DNA of 64,000 nt from positions 1 to 64,000 of the forward strand of contig JBKECD010000022.1 in NCBI GenBank assembly GCA_047974225.1. The letters are read 5' to 3'. This document shows, piece after piece, positions 41,855 through 49,798 of the stretch. Made by a program: the position numbers and the translations under genes. Position 1 is the stretch's first letter. Every line of letters starts with the position of its first letter. The notes under the pieces are model-generated. The model had not been told where the DNA came from. It made no database searches and saw only the letters and a program-made list of their open reading frames with translations. Source of the stretch: JBKEDC01 sp047974225 (lineage in GTDB: Bacteria; Bacteroidota; Bacteroidia; Bacteroidales; Prolixibacteraceae).

Positions 41855-42589
41855 ATGAGAACAAAAATTTCATGTGTTAGACGATCTATCCGCGTTGGAG
41901 AAATCGTAGGCTTAACTCAAGCCATCTTAAACAAAGTAACCCTATTAGACGATGCCGCAAGTGCGCATCTCCAAGGCTTGCTGAACAGAATCGAAGCGAA
42001 AAACAGCGCTTTGACCGTAGTCATCAAAGAAGAACGAATCAAATCCCAAGCCTTGGGTGATTTCGTGAATCTGAAAAACACCTATCAGCAGTTCTACTCG
42101 CTGATCAAGTCCTACACATTCGTGGCGAGCACAAAAACGGCAGCAAGCCAAATCCTAATGTTGCTCGACAAGTATGACAGCTCAATTGTGCATGCAACAA
42201 AAATCATGGTGCGCAGTTCCTTTGTCAAGTCCTTGATTATCGAGCTCGAACAGGCGGAAAACTTCGCTTTTCTCGCTTCGCTCATGTATGCTGAAGGCAT
42301 GTTTAACACGCTCAAAGCGGCGCAGGAAGCTTTCATCGCCAACTATGCCGACTACCGAGATTTGCGCATGCAGCAGATTGACCAACCCAATGCGTCAGCC
42401 TTGCGCAAAGAGCTGGTTGAGATGATAAACACCGAGCTGGTGCCCTATCTCAATGTGATGAATGGCACCGACGATGATAGCTATCTTGAATTTTCGGATG
42501 CCGTTCGCGGCATCGTCTCTGGACAAAACACAATTGTCAAGCGTCGATTGTCAAAAGCAAGCGATAGTTCAGCGACCGAAGCAGTATAG
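41855..42589 (+). CDS. DUF6261-like protein of unknown function
   Basis: The 244-residue, mostly alpha-helical protein has no signal peptide or membrane segment. It resembles DUF6261, a Bacteroidales family of about this size often present in several copies and near mobile DNA. Recognisable stretches include VGEIVGLTQAILNKVTLLDD, QQFYSLIKSYTFVASTKTAA and MINTELVPYLNVMNG, all amphipathic helices. Function is unknown. It stands alone between a long repeat-bearing intergenic region and a terminator shared with rpsT. Confidence 0.55.
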   Translation: MRTKISCVRRSIRVGEIVGLTQAILNKVTLLDDAASAHLQGLLNRIEAKNSALTVVIKEERIKSQALGDFVNLKNTYQQFYSLIKSYTFVASTKTAASQILMLLDKYDSSIVHATKIMVRSSFVKSLIIELEQAENFAFLASLMYAEGMFNTLKAAQEAFIANYADYRDLRMQQIDQPNASALRKELVEMINTELVPYLNVMNGTDDDSYLEFSDAVRGIVSGQNTIVKRRLSKASDSSATEAV

Positions 42590-42629
42590 CCGTAGGGCTA
42601 AACTCATACTTCGCTGCAAGGCGGAGAGC

Positions 42630-42672
42630 AAAAAAAAAGGAGCGATTGAAATTTTCAATCGCTCCTTTTTTA
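42630..42672. terminator. Bidirectional terminator between the DUF6261 gene and rpsT
   Basis: AAAGGAGCGATTGAA pairs with the complementary CAATCGCTCC and T-run; long A- and T-runs flank a strong stem between convergent genes. Confidence 0.9.
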
Positions 42673-42691
42673 TATTTTTCAGCCTAAAATA

Positions 42692-42943
42692 CTACAAAGC
42701 ATTCACATGTTTAGTAACACTTGATTTCAAGTTGGCTGCTTTATTAGCATGAATGATGTTTCTCTTCGCTAATTTGTCAATCATCGAAGTAACCTTAGGA
42801 AGTTCAGCAATTGCGGCTTCTTTGTCGGTTGTACTGCGCAAGGCGCGCAAAGCATTACGCATTGTTTTAGCGTAATATTTATTGTGAATACGTTTTGCTT
42901 CGTCTTGTCTGATTCTTTTTTTAGACGACTTATGATTTGCCAT
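42692..42943 (-). CDS. rpsT: 30S ribosomal protein S20
   Basis: The 83-residue, Lys/Arg-rich helical protein begins MANHKSSKKRIRQDEAKR, has NKYYAKTMRNALRALRS and ends with IIHANKAANLKSSVTKHVN, all as in S20, which binds 16S rRNA early in 30S assembly. The tRNA-Glu gene lies 34 bp upstream on the same strand, so the two may be transcribed together from the promoter at 43075. Confidence 0.97.
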   Translation of the reverse strand: MANHKSSKKRIRQDEAKRIHNKYYAKTMRNALRALRSTTDKEAAIAELPKVTSMIDKLAKRNIIHANKAANLKSSVTKHVNAL

Positions 42944-42977
42944 TCTTAATTTCTCCTCAAATAAAAGTTTTTGAAAG

Positions 42978-43049
42978 TAGCCCGTAGGGGAATCGAACCC
43001 CTGCTACCAGGATGAAAACCTGGCGTCCTAACCACTAGACGAACGGGCC
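42978..43049 (-). tRNA. tRNA-Glu (UUC)
   Basis: The 72-base gene has the acceptor stem GGCCCGT paired with ACGGGCT (one G-U), D arm TCGTCTAGTGGTTAGGA, anticodon stem-loop CCAGG TTTTCAT CCTGG (anticodon TTC) and T arm CAGGGGTTCGATTCCCCT. CCA is not encoded. It sits 34 bp upstream of rpsT on the same strand. Confidence 0.97.
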
Positions 43050-43074
43050 AACAGGATTTTTGCTAATTGCGCTG

Positions 43075-43082
43075 CAAAGATA
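43075..43082 (-). promoter_or_regulatory. Promoter -7 element (TATCTTTG) of tRNA-Glu (and possibly rpsT)
   Basis: Perfect TAnnTTTG match on the reverse strand, 25 bp before the mature tRNA 5' end. Confidence 0.65.
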
Positions 43083-43217
43083 CGAGCACTTTTTATATTT
43101 CCAAACATTGAACGCTTTTTTTCTGCTTTTTGTTGTTTTTTTTCTGCATAACACGCCATCGGGCTTATCCCGACACCTTCAATGCAACCTTATTGAAACC
43201 CATGTCTCCTTTTTTTA

Positions 43218-43225
43218 TATATTTG
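43218..43225 (+). promoter_or_regulatory. Promoter -7 element (TATATTTG) of lysC
   Basis: Perfect TAnnTTTG match, 58 bp before the lysC start codon; the leader between them holds a GGGGC/GCCCC hairpin. Confidence 0.55.
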
Positions 43226-43283
43226 CAATCTGCAAGTTTAGGGGCGACACGAAGGTCAGCCCCCGACAATTTAAAACCCTAAC

Positions 43284-44519
43284 ATGAAAATATACAAATT
43301 CGGCGGCGCTGCCGTTTCTTCAGCCGATGCCATCCGCCAAGTGGCGCAAATCATTCAGCAAAACAGCGGGCAACTCATTGTGGTGGTTTCAGCCATGGGG
43401 AAAACCACCAATGCGCTCGAAGTGCTGGTGCGAAAATACTTCAATGGCGAAGACCTTCAACCCGAACTAAACGCTATTCATGGCTATCATGAAGAAATTA
43501 TGAATGAGCTGAAACTCGAAAACCGTCAGCTCCCTAAGCGCATTTGGCAGCAACTGCTCAAGCGCTTGCAGATTCAACCCTCGCTGTGCTTCGACTTTGA
43601 ATACGACCAAATTGTGAGCTTCGGCGAACTTCTTTCCACCGCCATTATCTCGGATTTCTTGCAGGAAAACAAGCAAGCCAATCAGTGGATTGACATTCGC
43701 TCGTGCCTGCGCACCGATGCGCAATATCGCGAAGCAAATGTCGATTGGAAACTGTCGGAAAAACTTTGCACAAAGCATTTTGTAGGCAGCGAACTATTCA
43801 TAACCCAAGGATTCATCGGGGCTACACGCACCAACCTCACCACCACACTCGGGCGTGAAGGCTCTGATTATTCAGCAGCCATCATTGCCAGTGTGCTCCA
43901 CGCCGAAAGCGTAACGATTTGGAAGAATGTGCCGGGTGTGCTCAATGCCAATCCGCAGGACTTCGATTGCACCGAGAAGCTCGCCGAACTCTCGTATAAA
44001 GAAGCCATCGAGCTCGCCTATTCGGGGGCGAATATCATCCACCCCAAAACCATGAAGCCACTGCGCAACAACAACATTCCGCTCCTAGTGCGCTCCTTTG
44101 AAGACCTCAACGAAGCGGGCACAATCATTCATGAAGTGGACGAAAAACTCGACTTGCCGCCCATCTATATTCAGAAGGAACACCAAGCCCTCATCACCCT
44201 TCAAGCCAAGGATTATTCCTTTGTGAGTGTGAATGAACTGACTGAGGTGTTTCAGTTCTTCAAGGAAAATCGCATCAAGGTGAACCTCATTCAGCAAGCA
44301 GCCATTCAGATTTCCTTTTGCATCGACGAACCCGAGTTCGACTTGCAGGAAGTGGCAAGTGAGCTCAGCCAAAATTTCAAAGTACTCTATAATAGTGGGC
44401 TCACTCTCGCCACCATTCGTTTCTATAATAACGAATCCATCGCGCGCATGGTTGGCAGTCGCACCGTGCTGATGGAACAAAAAAGTCGGAAAACAATTAA
44501 AATGGTATTACAATCATGA
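43284..44519 (+). CDS. lysC: Aspartate kinase (monofunctional)
   Basis: The 411-residue enzyme phosphorylates aspartate, the entry step to lysine, threonine, methionine and diaminopimelate. It has KIYKFGGAAVSSADAI (KFGG, with Ala where most have Thr-Ser), LIVVVSAMGKTTNALE, the SFGELLSTAII region, TTTLGREGSDYSAAIIASVL and ANIIHPKTMKPL, then two C-terminal ACT regulatory domains (QALITLQAKDYSFVSVNELT). It lacks a homoserine dehydrogenase fusion. Its stop overlaps the next start (ATGA), so the glycosyltransferase gene is translationally coupled. Confidence 0.93.
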   Translation: MKIYKFGGAAVSSADAIRQVAQIIQQNSGQLIVVVSAMGKTTNALEVLVRKYFNGEDLQPELNAIHGYHEEIMNELKLENRQLPKRIWQQLLKRLQIQPSLCFDFEYDQIVSFGELLSTAIISDFLQENKQANQWIDIRSCLRTDAQYREANVDWKLSEKLCTKHFVGSELFITQGFIGATRTNLTTTLGREGSDYSAAIIASVLHAESVTIWKNVPGVLNANPQDFDCTEKLAELSYKEAIELAYSGANIIHPKTMKPLRNNNIPLLVRSFEDLNEAGTIIHEVDEKLDLPPIYIQKEHQALITLQAKDYSFVSVNELTEVFQFFKENRIKVNLIQQAAIQISFCIDEPEFDLQEVASELSQNFKVLYNSGLTLATIRFYNNESIARMVGSRTVLMEQKSRKTIKMVLQS

Positions 44520-45436
44520 TCGAAATCTCAGCCATCATCGCCACCTATAATCGAGCGCAGTTTCTCGAAGGACTCTTCGACTCAATTCTTCAGCAAAGCA
44601 TCGACAGCTCGCGCTATGAAGTGGTGCTAGTGAACAACAATTCCACTGATGACACCGAAGCGAAGTGCCACGAATTTATGGCAGCCCACCCCGAAGTGCA
44701 GGTGAAATATGTGGTGGAAACACAGCAAGGCTTGTCTTTCGGGCGAAATCGAGGCGTTGCAGAATCCACAGGCAAATACCTCACCTTTCTCGATGATGAT
44801 GCGGTGCTGACACCTGATTTCTTTGCGCAAATCATCGGTTTTCTCGATGCACACCCCGAGGTTTCTGCCATTGGCGGAAAGATTCTCTTGAAATATATGG
44901 TAGGTAAGCCCTCGTGGTATAACCCCTATCTTGCTTCGCTCTTAGGATTCTTCGATAAGGGCGATGCACAAAAACGCTTCACGAAAGATTATTTTCGAGG
45001 TTCAAACATGTCTTTTCGTGCCGAATTGTTTCAGCGTCATGAAGGCTTTAACACGGCACTCGGACGTGTGGGGCGGCAGCTCTATGGCAACGAAGAAAAG
45101 GAACTTTTTTATCGCTTGCAGGCGAAAGGCGAAGAGATGTGGTATGTGCCCGAAGCAGTAGTGTTTCACCTTGTGCCACAAGAGCGCACCACCGCAGAGT
45201 TCATCCGCAGGCAAGGCATCGGAAGTGGAATTAGCCAGCGGCGACAAGCTAAAGTCAGCGGACAAACTTCGGAAAGCATCGTGCTAGTGAAAGAAGCCCT
45301 AAAGTGGGTGGCAACATTGGGCTTGGCAGTGATTTATGCCTTGCAGCTGAAGTTTGCCGTCTCCATCATGCTCATTCGCTTCCGAGCATGGGTGAGCGAA
45401 GGGATGCTGTGCAAGAATGCTGGGAAGAAGCTATAA
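44516..45436 (+). CDS. Family 2 glycosyltransferase
   Basis: The 306-residue protein has the GT-A fold start EISAIIATYNRAQFLEGLFD, the nucleotide-binding VVLVNNNSTDDTE, GRNRGVAESTGKYLTFLDDD (with the metal-binding D-x-D type site) and GSNMSFRAELFQRHEGFN. The C-terminal third (AEFIRRQGIGSGISQRRQAK and a hydrophobic stretch near 265-285) may be membrane-associated. It transfers a sugar from a nucleotide donor in glycan synthesis. It is coupled to lysC by ATGA overlap, an odd pairing of amino-acid and glycan genes. Confidence 0.88.
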   Translation: MIEISAIIATYNRAQFLEGLFDSILQQSIDSSRYEVVLVNNNSTDDTEAKCHEFMAAHPEVQVKYVVETQQGLSFGRNRGVAESTGKYLTFLDDDAVLTPDFFAQIIGFLDAHPEVSAIGGKILLKYMVGKPSWYNPYLASLLGFFDKGDAQKRFTKDYFRGSNMSFRAELFQRHEGFNTALGRVGRQLYGNEEKELFYRLQAKGEEMWYVPEAVVFHLVPQERTTAEFIRRQGIGSGISQRRQAKVSGQTSESIVLVKEALKWVATLGLAVIYALQLKFAVSIMLIRFRAWVSEGMLCKNAGKKL

Positions 45437-45485
45437 GAAGCCTTGCGGCAAATAACGCCCCTATTCACCGCATAATTTGCGGAGA

Positions 45486-46132
45486 ATGAAGATTTATTTA
45501 CATGAACACGAGAACTGGACGAACTTCACTTGGGACAATCAGCAAGTGATGAAGTTGCTTGGCGAAGCGAGAAATCGGCAAGGGCAATTGGTCGGAAAAA
45601 TGCACTCGCTGGGCTTCTACCTGCAAGACGAAACCGTTTTGCACACCCTGACGCTAGACATCACAAAGTCATCGGAAATTGAAGGCGAACTTCTAGCCTC
45701 CGACCAAGTGCGATCCTCCATAGCACGCCGATTGGGAATGGATATTGCTGGAGCGGTGGAATCAGAACGCCATGTGGATGGAATTGTGGAGATGATGCTC
45801 GCTCGCTCCGATAAGAGTGTCCGCCGATTTTATAGCCTATCAGCTCAGATTCGCATGGAAAGAAAGCAATATTATGAAGTACTCGAGAAGTCGCAAAAAG
45901 GCAATTCCGACATCACAGCTTGGGTTCTATGGTTTTTGCAATGCCTAATCAATGCGGTTGAAGCAACCGAGCAAACCCTATCGAAAGTGCATGACAAAGC
46001 TGATTTTTGGAATCGACATGCCAAAACCATACTCAACGACCGGCAACAAAAGATTATCAAGATTTAATCACCAAAGACATTCTGAAGAAAGAAGCTGGTG
46101 GGGGAAGAAGTACGAATTATGAACTTTGTTAA
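45486..46132 (+). pseudogene. Decayed Fic-family gene (DUF4172 N-terminus; catalytic core deleted)
   Basis: The first ~100 residues match the DUF4172 N-terminal domain of Fic proteins (MKIYLHEHENWTNFTWDNQQ, then ITKSSEIEGELLASDQVRSS, the inhibitory-helix-like segment). The reading then jumps from VDGIVEMM to LARSDKSVRRFYSLSAQIRM, skipping the region that in intact relatives holds the HPFxxGNGR AMPylation motif. It continues to a stop at 46065-46067. After that stop, in another frame, ITKDILKKEAGGGRSTNYEL (46073-46129) matches the normal C-terminus. So an in-frame core deletion plus a later deletion/frameshift have removed activity. Confidence 0.82.
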
Positions 46133-46171
46133 CCCAAAATCCGTTCACAAAGTTTCCGAAGAAATATACTT

Positions 46172-47350
46172 CTACGTATTATTTCTTATCCATGCTAAAA
46201 GCCTTTGAGAGCTGTTTCCATCTTCCTCTAATCCGAATAGGTTACTAAAGCAGTCATTGACCTTTTCTAAATAATTATCTGATGAAAAATTTTCTATGCA
46301 CTCTTGTAATTGAGTTTCGTTTTCAGCTACGGGGAAAGGTAGTTGTTCTATTGGGAAGTAGCCACCCCTGTCATAGCTCTCTTTATCGACTGCATATGTG
46401 AAGCAAGGTTTCCTTAAAAGAGCAAAGTCGAACATGGTGCTAGAATAATCCGATATCATAGCATCTGCTGCAAGCATAAAGTCTTGTATGTCTGAAGCCC
46501 GAGTAACATTGTGAGTATGTGGATAATTAACCAAAGAATCTATGTCGGGATTATTATTCATGTTTGGATGTAATTTAACTAACACCTCAACTTCTCCGCC
46601 CAATAGGTTCTCTAGGGAGGGAATAATATTTGTCCAATTAATGCGATAGAATTTTAGATCAGTGCTGTTATTGCGAAAGGTAGGAGCGTATAACACTATT
46701 TTGGCATTGTCATTGAAGCCAAGCTCTTTTCTTACACGATAATAGGTTTGATTAATGTATTCTGTGTTATAGTACGCATCATTTCTAGGACTACATTTTT
46801 CTAATATTTCTCCGTCATACCAAAATGCACGTCGTATTTGTTGAGTAAAACGCATGCAGTTAGACAGCATTAGATCGCAGATTTCCGAATCCTTAATCGC
46901 CATCCTTTTATATCTTGGATTTAGCGTTTCTTCCACATCTTTTTCGATTGGCTTATTGCCTATGGAACCATGCCAAGTCATAATATATTTTTGATTCCGT
47001 TTTTTGCCAAATAAGGAGTCATACTTATTATTTCTTGCATTTGTGATGACAAACTTCGACGTATATAAAGCCGCCATGTGCTGAAAACTATGTTTCTTCA
47101 CTACATGTATTCGCCGATCTAATTCATCGGGTATGTTTTTGGAATCAAATGCCCAATAAACTTCGTATTCTTCCGGGGCATTCTCAAGAATATATTCTGT
47201 GATAGCCCTAGGATTACATGCGTATTTGGTGAAGTTATATGACCAACAAAAAATACGATTGTTTTTAACTTTAAAGAATGGTCGAATAAGCATAGCAATA
47301 CTATACCAAAATAATCCAAGAAACTGATTTTTGTATTTTTTTATAGACAT
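46172..47350 (-). CDS. CDP-glycerol/CDP-ribitol glycerophosphotransferase (TagF-like)
   Basis: The 392-residue protein belongs to the poly(glycerol/ribitol-phosphate) transferase family. It has a hydrophobic N-terminal segment (FLGLFWYSIAMLIRPFF), ITNARNNKYDSLFGKK, TWHGSIGNKPIEKDVEETLN, VLYAPTFRNNSTD, LVKLHPNMNN and AMISDYSSTMFDFALLRKPC, the usual conserved blocks. It probably transfers ribitol- or glycerol-phosphate from a CDP donor onto a lipid-linked glycan at the inner membrane. It lies 19 bp after the CDP-ribitol synthase gene in a four-gene reverse-strand cluster, which favours ribitol-phosphate. Confidence 0.85.
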   Translation of the reverse strand: MSIKKYKNQFLGLFWYSIAMLIRPFFKVKNNRIFCWSYNFTKYACNPRAITEYILENAPEEYEVYWAFDSKNIPDELDRRIHVVKKHSFQHMAALYTSKFVITNARNNKYDSLFGKKRNQKYIMTWHGSIGNKPIEKDVEETLNPRYKRMAIKDSEICDLMLSNCMRFTQQIRRAFWYDGEILEKCSPRNDAYYNTEYINQTYYRVRKELGFNDNAKIVLYAPTFRNNSTDLKFYRINWTNIIPSLENLLGGEVEVLVKLHPNMNNNPDIDSLVNYPHTHNVTRASDIQDFMLAADAMISDYSSTMFDFALLRKPCFTYAVDKESYDRGGYFPIEQLPFPVAENETQLQECIENFSSDNYLEKVNDCFSNLFGLEEDGNSSQRLLAWIRNNT

Positions 47351-47369
47351 ATTATATTAATCGGTGCTA

Positions 47370-48743
47370 TTATTTAAGTTTTACATCTACAACCTCCCCA
47401 GTTAAACTAGACACAAGCGTATTGATAGACGCAATGGCTACATTCTCGGGATTCAACAGACTATCCTCTGGCTCAAAGCCAAAATTTGAAACTCTCATAG
47501 GCGTTTTTGTTCGCTCGGGATTAATACAGTTGATTCTTATTCCATCTTCTAACCATTCCTCACTAAGGGCTTGCACTAGGTTTACAATGGCTGCTTTTGT
47601 TGCCGAATAGGTGCAGTAGAAAGACCGACCTCGAGTATATGAACTAGATGTGTAGAGCAATAACGAACCAGATGATTCCTTTAAATATTCACAACTCTCT
47701 TTTGCCACAATGAGCGCCCCTAAAAGATTTGTATTTACACTCGTGATTATACTTTCGTAGTCCATATTACACAAGGCTTCCTTCATCAAAATTCCAGCGG
47801 TAGAAACAACATAGTCAATCCGATTGTGCTTTTGATAGACCGATTGAAAAGCCATTTTGACTTGCTCAACATCGGAAACATCTGTGTTGCTCTCCGACCT
47901 GCTGAATGAATAAACAATGGCATCAAATCTTCGAGCCATTTTTACTATTTCACTGCCGATGCCATAACTTCCGCCAAAAACAATCATAACTTTGTTTTTC
48001 AGTCGCTCCTGAGCATCGAGGTCAATAGCTTCCTGATTTACGTTGTATGTTTTTAATTGAAACATCTTTTCGAGTAAATGTAAATCTTCGTGATATGTCA
48101 GTTTCATATTAAAAGTTTCACCATCTACCAGATAAATATCTTCGTGAGGAAGATACGTTTTAACAACTCCACAGTCGTCAGTTGTAGTAAATTTTGGGTC
48201 ATCTAAAGCCAACTCATAGGCTCGTGCTATCGTTTCTAGCTTAAAGGCTTGTGGTGTTTGTCCGTTTCTCAGATTGTGTCTTGGGGGTATTCCTGAAATT
48301 GTATTTTTGTCTGAAGCTTTGATGATGGTATCGACGGTTGGAATAACGACATCAACAGCATTATACTTTTCTAAAGCGTTGATACAATCATTGATGATTC
48401 GGTGATTGACCAGCGGTCTGACAGCATCATGGAAAATGATGTTGGTGTCGTTTGCCATTCCTTCGCAAGCTTTTATGGCTGCTAAACTTGAATGATAACG
48501 CTCTTTGCCACCCGACAATATTCTTTTCACTTTGCTGAGCTTGTTTCTTAAAACAATGCTTTCGATTTTATCAATATACATTGGATTTGAAACAACAATA
48601 ATTTCATCAATCAGATGATGCGTTTGAAACACCTCTATGGTGTGTTCAATCACCATTTTCCCAGCAATCTTAATGAATTGTTTCGGATACTCAGAACTCA
48701 TCCTTTGACCATTTCCACCAGCCAATATTACTGCAATATTCAT
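47370..48743 (-). CDS. Bifunctional CDP-ribitol synthase (Bcs1-like cytidylyltransferase/reductase)
   Basis: The 457-residue protein is a fusion. The N-terminal ~230 residues are an IspD-type cytidylyltransferase (AVILAGGNGQRMSSEYPKQF, FHDAVRPLVN, TTDDCGVVKTYLP). The C-terminal half is a short-chain dehydrogenase (VMIVFGGSYGIGSEIVKMAR, TSSSYTRGRSFYCTYSATKA with the Tyr-x3-Lys pair, NCINPERTKTPM). This is the architecture of H. influenzae Bcs1, which reduces ribulose-5-phosphate and couples the resulting ribitol-5-phosphate to CTP to give CDP-ribitol. Its place between the flippase/glycosyltransferase and a TagF-like transferase supports ribitol-phosphate polymer synthesis. Confidence 0.86.
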   Translation of the reverse strand: MNIAVILAGGNGQRMSSEYPKQFIKIAGKMVIEHTIEVFQTHHLIDEIIVVSNPMYIDKIESIVLRNKLSKVKRILSGGKERYHSSLAAIKACEGMANDTNIIFHDAVRPLVNHRIINDCINALEKYNAVDVVIPTVDTIIKASDKNTISGIPPRHNLRNGQTPQAFKLETIARAYELALDDPKFTTTDDCGVVKTYLPHEDIYLVDGETFNMKLTYHEDLHLLEKMFQLKTYNVNQEAIDLDAQERLKNKVMIVFGGSYGIGSEIVKMARRFDAIVYSFSRSESNTDVSDVEQVKMAFQSVYQKHNRIDYVVSTAGILMKEALCNMDYESIITSVNTNLLGALIVAKESCEYLKESSGSLLLYTSSSYTRGRSFYCTYSATKAAIVNLVQALSEEWLEDGIRINCINPERTKTPMRVSNFGFEPEDSLLNPENVAIASINTLVSSLTGEVVDVKLK

Positions 48744-48793
48744 ATCTTATAAATCTGTTGTTTGAAGGGTTAATTAATGTGGGTCTTTCCTCT

Positions 48794-49798
48794 TTAAATT
48801 GCAATAAGAAATCTTACGATATCAAATGCTATCTTACTCTTTAAGCCTGCTTGATAAGGAGGCGATAGCGTATTCCCATCTCTGAAAGCTCTTTTCAGTT
48901 CTTTATTCTTGCGAATTTTTAATATTTTCTTCACCACAGAAAATACGCCAATAGATCTATACTCGATAAGTAATGAGTAATACAAAATATTCCGAACAGT
49001 ACCTTGCCAACGAGTTTTATATTTGTCAAATACCCCCTCTCTGTGGAGATGATTTTGGACGTACTCTAAAAGCGCACTTCTCTTTTCTATTTGGAGGTAA
49101 GAATATGTTTTCCCCGTATTGCTATTAATACCTACATCGTGATAATATAAAGGAGAAGCGATAAAACCAGCTCGCTGAATACAACGAGTATAATCGACCA
49201 TAAAACAGATATCTTCAGCACTGATATAATTCGTATCGACAAATGTTATCTGATGCCTTTTGATGATATCAAGTCGATATAAGTTTTTCCATATCAGAGC
49301 CTTGTTTAGAACGTTGTAATCTTCATCAGCATCAGCCCCGATGCTACATGCATAAGCAGCTTGCGCAAACTCCTCCGCTTGCAACTCTTCTGGGAAGTCA
49401 TTCATACATGTGATTTCATCGCCTTTTACAATGACATATGGACTGCAAACCAAATCCAACTGCTCATCTTCCGCCTTTCGATAGAGCAATTCATACATTT
49501 GAGGGTCGGCATAATCATCATGGTCGTTAAAACCAATGTATTTTCCTTGCGCTATTTTCAACCCCTCGTTTCGAGAATTTCCAATATGCAGGTTTGTCTG
49601 ATTCTGAATGATTTTTATTCGAGAATCTTGTTGAGCATATTCCTTCGCAATCAAATCACTGCCATCTGTTGGGCAATCGAGTATGAGTATGATTTCAATC
49701 TCTCTCAGTGTTTGGTTGATGAGAGAATCTAAACAACGTTTCAGAAGTTCTCCTGCATTATGCACCGGAACAATGATACTCACTAATATATTATTCAT
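48794..49798 (-). CDS. Family 2 glycosyltransferase of the ribitol-phosphate cluster
   Basis: The 334-residue protein starts VSIIVPVHNAGELLKRCLDS, continues with IILILDCPTDGSDLIAKEYA and GNSRNEGLKIAQGKYIGFND, the last leading to HDDYAD (D-x-D-like metal site), and is an inverting GT-A glycosyltransferase. No membrane span is evident until a hydrophobic C-terminus. It presumably adds one sugar to the repeating unit exported by the flippase encoded just upstream; the two genes overlap by 8 bp. Confidence 0.88.
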   Translation of the reverse strand: MNNILVSIIVPVHNAGELLKRCLDSLINQTLREIEIILILDCPTDGSDLIAKEYAQQDSRIKIIQNQTNLHIGNSRNEGLKIAQGKYIGFNDHDDYADPQMYELLYRKAEDEQLDLVCSPYVIVKGDEITCMNDFPEELQAEEFAQAAYACSIGADADEDYNVLNKALIWKNLYRLDIIKRHQITFVDTNYISAEDICFMVDYTRCIQRAGFIASPLYYHDVGINSNTGKTYSYLQIEKRSALLEYVQNHLHREGVFDKYKTRWQGTVRNILYYSLLIEYRSIGVFSVVKKILKIRKNKELKRAFRDGNTLSPPYQAGLKSKIAFDIVRFLIAI

